44,849 nucleotides of DNA from Promethearchaeota archaeon (GTDB lineage Archaea; Asgardarchaeota; Lokiarchaeia; Sigyniarchaeales; SOKP01). Positions 42,179-44,849 of this stretch are shown here, piece by piece. How positions within the stretch are numbered: the first letter of the stretch is position 1; each line of letters begins with the position of its first letter. Made by a program: the position numbers and the translations under genes. Under the pieces are notes generated by a model that was given only the letters and a program-made list of their open reading frames with translations, was not told where the DNA came from and searched no databases. The stretch lies in assembly GCA_016839745.1 (NCBI GenBank), contig JAEOTS010000069.1:1-44849 (forward strand), in the 5' to 3' direction.

Positions 42179-43165
42179 ATGAAATTAGGAACGCTTCTTT
42201 TAGCAAATAATTTGATTTTAGCTCCAATGCTACAAGTGAGTACTGGACCATACAGGCGATTTTGTAGAACATTTAGCAAGATAGGAATGGTAAGCGTTCC
42301 AATGCTTTATACAAAAAGATTAGAAAAAAACCCTGACACGGTTTTAATGGACCTTCATAAAATTGAGGATGAAAAACCTATCAGCGTGCAACTAATAGGA
42401 TCAGATCTTAATGCTTTAAAGAGTTCAATAGATTTTCTTGAGAGTTACAAATTCGATGTATTGGATATTAACGCCGGTTGTCCTTCTAAGAGAGCAATCA
42501 AAGCACAAGAAGGAGGATATTTGCTTAGGGATTTAAGTAAACTAAAAAGTTTAATAAATGTTGGGGTCAAATACTCATCAAGGCCTGTATCACTAAAGAT
42601 TAGAATAGGATTCAACAGTTCAAAAGAAATTGAAAAAATAGTGAGCATTATAAATAATTCGGGCTTAGAATTTCTAACTGTTCATGGAAGAACTGTAAGA
42701 GATCGTTATAACGACTCTACGCTTAATTTAGATGCAATAAAAAAAATAAAATCATTGTTAAAGATCCCCGTAGTTGGAAATGGTAGCATCTTCAACCCAA
42801 AAACAGCGAGAGAGTTCTTAGAATTCACAAATGTTGATGCGTTAATGATTGGAAGAGGATCGATGGGATATCCTGAAATATTTAACCAAATTGACCAATA
42901 TCTAATAGATGGTATAGAATCTATTATTGAAAATAACACAAGGAAAATGAAAGAATACATTGGGCTGTATGAGCGTTGCATTACTGATTATTTGGACAAT
43001 AATTTCGAGATTCCTTATTCTTTTGAAAAATATAAATTTATGGAGTTAAGAAGAAATTTAATATGGTTAAGCAAAAACATCCAAGGCTCGACTGATCTTA
43101 GGATTAAAATTTCTAAAACAAAAAATTTAGAAGAATTAGATCAAATAATCAATTACTTGAATTAA
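42179..43165 (+). CDS. dus: tRNA-dihydrouridine synthase
   Basis: This 328-residue flavoenzyme reduces uridine in tRNA to dihydrouridine. The TIM barrel starts LILAPMLQVSTGPYRRFCR, has the NAGCPSKRA segment, LKIRIGF, the FLTVHGRTVRDRY segment with the conserved arginine and histidine, VVGNGSIF, and the FMN phosphate site LMIGRGSMGYP. A helical tRNA-binding C-terminal part follows (ENNTRKMKEYIG, KFMELRRNLIWLSK). The last codons overlap the small membrane-protein gene on the other strand by four bases. Confidence 0.93.
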   Translation: MKLGTLLLANNLILAPMLQVSTGPYRRFCRTFSKIGMVSVPMLYTKRLEKNPDTVLMDLHKIEDEKPISVQLIGSDLNALKSSIDFLESYKFDVLDINAGCPSKRAIKAQEGGYLLRDLSKLKSLINVGVKYSSRPVSLKIRIGFNSSKEIEKIVSIINNSGLEFLTVHGRTVRDRYNDSTLNLDAIKKIKSLLKIPVVGNGSIFNPKTAREFLEFTNVDALMIGRGSMGYPEIFNQIDQYLIDGIESIIENNTRKMKEYIGLYERCITDYLDNNFEIPYSFEKYKFMELRRNLIWLSKNIQGSTDLRIKISKTKNLEELDQIINYLN

Positions 43166-43413
43166 CTCGTTAAAAACAAAATGAGAAAGATTGCTAAATA
43201 CATAAAGATAACTATTCCATCAACCACTATAATAAGATTAAGTATTTGTATGACCATTCCCTCGAGAGTGGTAGTCAATTGTTCAATCGTCCAATATAAA
43301 TGACCTGCGAGCCCAGAAATTGATACATTGATACTAAAACAAATGACTTCAATCATACCCAAAAGAAATACTTTAAAGATCGCATCTTTTTGTTTCTCAT
43401 TAAGCTTCATCAT
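43162..43413 (-). CDS. Small two-helix membrane protein
   Basis: From the ATG at 43411-43413 this is an 83-residue protein with two long hydrophobic helices at about 10-40 (VFLLGMIEVICFSINV) and 53-82 (IQILNLIIVVDGIVIFMYLAIFLILF), joined by a polar loop. An AAGGAT lies 5-6 bases before this ATG, which is why it is preferred over a TTG seven codons upstream. No family is recognised. Its 3' end overlaps dus by 4 bases on the opposite strand. It sits 24 bases from the end of mtnA on the same strand. Confidence 0.6.
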   Translation of the reverse strand: MMKLNEKQKDAIFKVFLLGMIEVICFSINVSISGLAGHLYWTIEQLTTTLEGMVIQILNLIIVVDGIVIFMYLAIFLILFLTS

Positions 43414-43458
43414 TTTATCCTTATCAGTTTTCAAATTACTATATAAGATTAATTATTG

Positions 43459-44484
43459 TCAACCTTTATACTTTTTTAATAATTCTCTTGGTGTAAAAAC
43501 TCCGTCTTCTGTAATAACGCCAGATACTAATCTAAAGGGGGTAATATCGAATGCGTAATTTAAGCATTCAACGCCATTAGGGACGATTTGCACCTTTCCA
43601 AGTACGTTTCCTACTTCTCCACTATCCCTTTGCTCTATTATAACATCCTCTATCGTCTCATGAAGAGATAAGGTAGACGTTGGAGCAGCAACATAGAACG
43701 GAATTTTATTGTCAAACGCAGCTAAAGCAACTAAATAAGTTCCAATTTTATTGAAAACTGCGTCTGAAGTAACTCGGTCCGTACCGACTATTACTTTATC
43801 TACTTTTCCAAGCCTCATCAAGAGCCCTGAAGAAGTATCTGATATTACTTTTACGGGAATGTTATCGTATTGAAGTTCGTAAGCTGTTAGCCTTGCCCCT
43901 TGTAATCTCGGTCTCGTCTCGTCTGCGATAACACTAATATCCTTTCCCATTTCGATAGCGGCTCTAATTGGTGCTAAAGCTGTGCCATATTGAACAGTAG
44001 CTAAAGAACCCGCATTACAGTGGGTTAGAACCACATCTCCGTCTTGCAACAAAACAGCGCCATTTTTGCCTATGTTTTTATTTACGTTAATATCTTCTTG
44101 TGCCATTAACTTGGCTTCTTCAATAATGAGATCAGAAATATTTGAAGGGTTGTCTGGAAAAGAACTTATAATCTTCCATATTCTATTTACTGCCCAAAAA
44201 AGGTTAGAAGCTGTAGGTCTTGTACTTCGTATTACATCAGCAGCTTCTTCCATTTTTTTTAGGAAGTTCTCCTTTGTAAGTTCTTTATATTCTATCGTTG
44301 CTAAGGCCATACCCATTGCTGCTGCTACACCAATAGCAGGGGCTCCTCGAATATTCATTACTTTAATAGAATTGGCAACGGCTCTAAAATCATTAAACTC
44401 TAAAAATTCAAGCTTATGCGGTAGAAGAGTTTGATCAATCATCTTAACTTTGTTGTCGACGGTCCATTCAATTGAAGGAATCAT
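43459..44484 (-). CDS. mtnA: S-methyl-5-thioribose-1-phosphate isomerase (MtnA, eIF2B-alpha fold)
   Basis: This 341-residue protein belongs to the aldose-ketose isomerase group related to eIF2B. Matching motifs are VMNIRGAPAIGVAAA, LTHCNAGSLATVQYGTA, ADETRPRLQGARLTAYEL, and GTDRVTSDAVFNKIGTYL. In the methionine salvage pathway it converts 5-methylthioribose-1-phosphate to the ribulose form; in archaea a homologue isomerises ribose-1,5-bisphosphate in AMP recycling, but the RGAPAIG and NAGSLAT forms and length favour MtnA. It diverges from the gene at the window's end. Confidence 0.9.
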   Translation of the reverse strand: MIPSIEWTVDNKVKMIDQTLLPHKLEFLEFNDFRAVANSIKVMNIRGAPAIGVAAAMGMALATIEYKELTKENFLKKMEEAADVIRSTRPTASNLFWAVNRIWKIISSFPDNPSNISDLIIEEAKLMAQEDINVNKNIGKNGAVLLQDGDVVLTHCNAGSLATVQYGTALAPIRAAIEMGKDISVIADETRPRLQGARLTAYELQYDNIPVKVISDTSSGLLMRLGKVDKVIVGTDRVTSDAVFNKIGTYLVALAAFDNKIPFYVAAPTSTLSLHETIEDVIIEQRDSGEVGNVLGKVQIVPNGVECLNYAFDITPFRLVSGVITEDGVFTPRELLKKYKG

Positions 44485-44582
44485 ATTAATCTTAAATATT
44501 ACAAGATTTAAATAATTAAATTAGTATTATTTTTAATCATAACATTTATGATTAGAAGTATTATTTAGAAACTTAACTTACT

Positions 44583-44849
44583 ATGAAGCAAATTCCTCTG
44601 ATCAAAGACCTCCAGAATCGTTTACCCTGGGATAAATTTATAGAGGAAATGGAAAAACATGGTTTTTTCAAACTAACATTTATCAAAACCTCTAATGTAT
44701 CGGAAAGTAAATCAAATTATCAATCTATCCAAACGGGGTATGTGATGCTTATTGGAGATCCGATTCAGGCAAGTGCTATTAGAGATACTTCACTTCTACA
44801 TATTAGACCTTATGTGCTGTTTAGACCAAAGGTAGAAAACCAATTACGA
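44583..44849 (+). CDS. N-terminal part of an unknown protein (3' truncated)
   Basis: An ATG at 44583 opens a frame of 89 codons that runs off the window. The product begins MKQIPLIKDLQNRLPWDKFIE and continues with beta-rich segments (FFKLTFIKTSNV, GYVMLIGDPIQASAIRD). Codons such as CTG, CTC and CAG are a little commoner than in neighbours, but the sample is small. No family is recognised. It diverges from mtnA over 98 bases. Confidence 0.55.
   Translation, partial: MKQIPLIKDLQNRLPWDKFIEEMEKHGFFKLTFIKTSNVSESKSNYQSIQTGYVMLIGDPIQASAIRDTSLLHIRPYVLFRPKVENQLR

Overview
The window is AT-rich, gene-dense, single-copy archaeal DNA. It carries archaeal/eukaryotic-type ribosomal proteins (uS15, eS1/S3Ae), an archaeal-type phosphoglycerate kinase, a Nip7-like ribosome-biogenesis factor, an intron-containing tRNA with a bulge-helix-bulge splice site, and above all a cluster of eukaryote-like ESCRT genes (ESCRT-III/Snf7, Vps4, Vps25-like, EAP30/Vps22-like). 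ESCRT-II plus ESCRT-III plus an MIT-bearing Vps4, together with longin/roadblock-like proteins and a leucine-rich-repeat protein, points to an Asgard archaeon. The low G+C suggests a Lokiarchaeia-like lineage; that part is inference. I see no prophage, insertion sequence or CRISPR array.

Layout. 1-6.5 kb: end of an unknown gene, a large FtsX/MacB-type permease, an XTP/dITP pyrophosphatase, the rps15-rps3ae ribosomal pair, and a bifunctional sugar-1-phosphate nucleotidylyltransferase/acetyltransferase. 6.5-14 kb: a tiny membrane protein, a tandem longin-like protein, a sirtuin, a radical SAM protein, rubrerythrin, a longin/roadblock-like protein, a GHMP sugar kinase and a 65-residue histone-fold protein. 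14-19.5 kb: a nickel island with NikR (carrying a His-rich insert), an alkaline-phosphatase-superfamily protein, LarC and LarB, with a TPR protein and a 6-TM protein between the lar genes. 19.8-24.5 kb: a MoxR-like AAA+/VWA pair, then pgk. 24.6-28.5 kb: tRNA-Val, membrane and zinc-ribbon proteins, a tRNA-Gly with two introns, and a PfkB sugar kinase.

28.5-32.3 kb is the ESCRT island. snf7 and vps4 diverge from a shared 221-bp intergenic region, vps25 follows vps4, and the EAP30 gene converges on vps25. The Snf7 protein ends in a MIM1-like helix and Vps4 begins with a MIT domain, so the eukaryotic recruitment logic is visible in the sequence. 32.3-39 kb: Nip7-like and NOP2/Sun RNA methyltransferase genes, a CYTH protein, small unknown genes, a HEAT/LRR protein, a second sugar nucleotidyltransferase and a GlmS-like SIS protein. 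39-44.8 kb: a small zinc-knuckle protein, alpha-glucan phosphorylase, a possible lone GH20/GH84 N-terminal domain, a dihydrouridine synthase, a small membrane protein, MtnA, and the start of an unknown gene.

Themes: membrane remodelling (ESCRT, longin-like proteins), nickel-pincer cofactor synthesis, amino-sugar nucleotide synthesis (two nucleotidyltransferases plus an SIS isomerase), and RNA maturation (Nip7, Nop2/Sun, Dus, intron-bearing tRNA). In at least two genes the conserved protein sequence clearly begins upstream of the nearest ATG/GTG/TTG, so start sites need care here.
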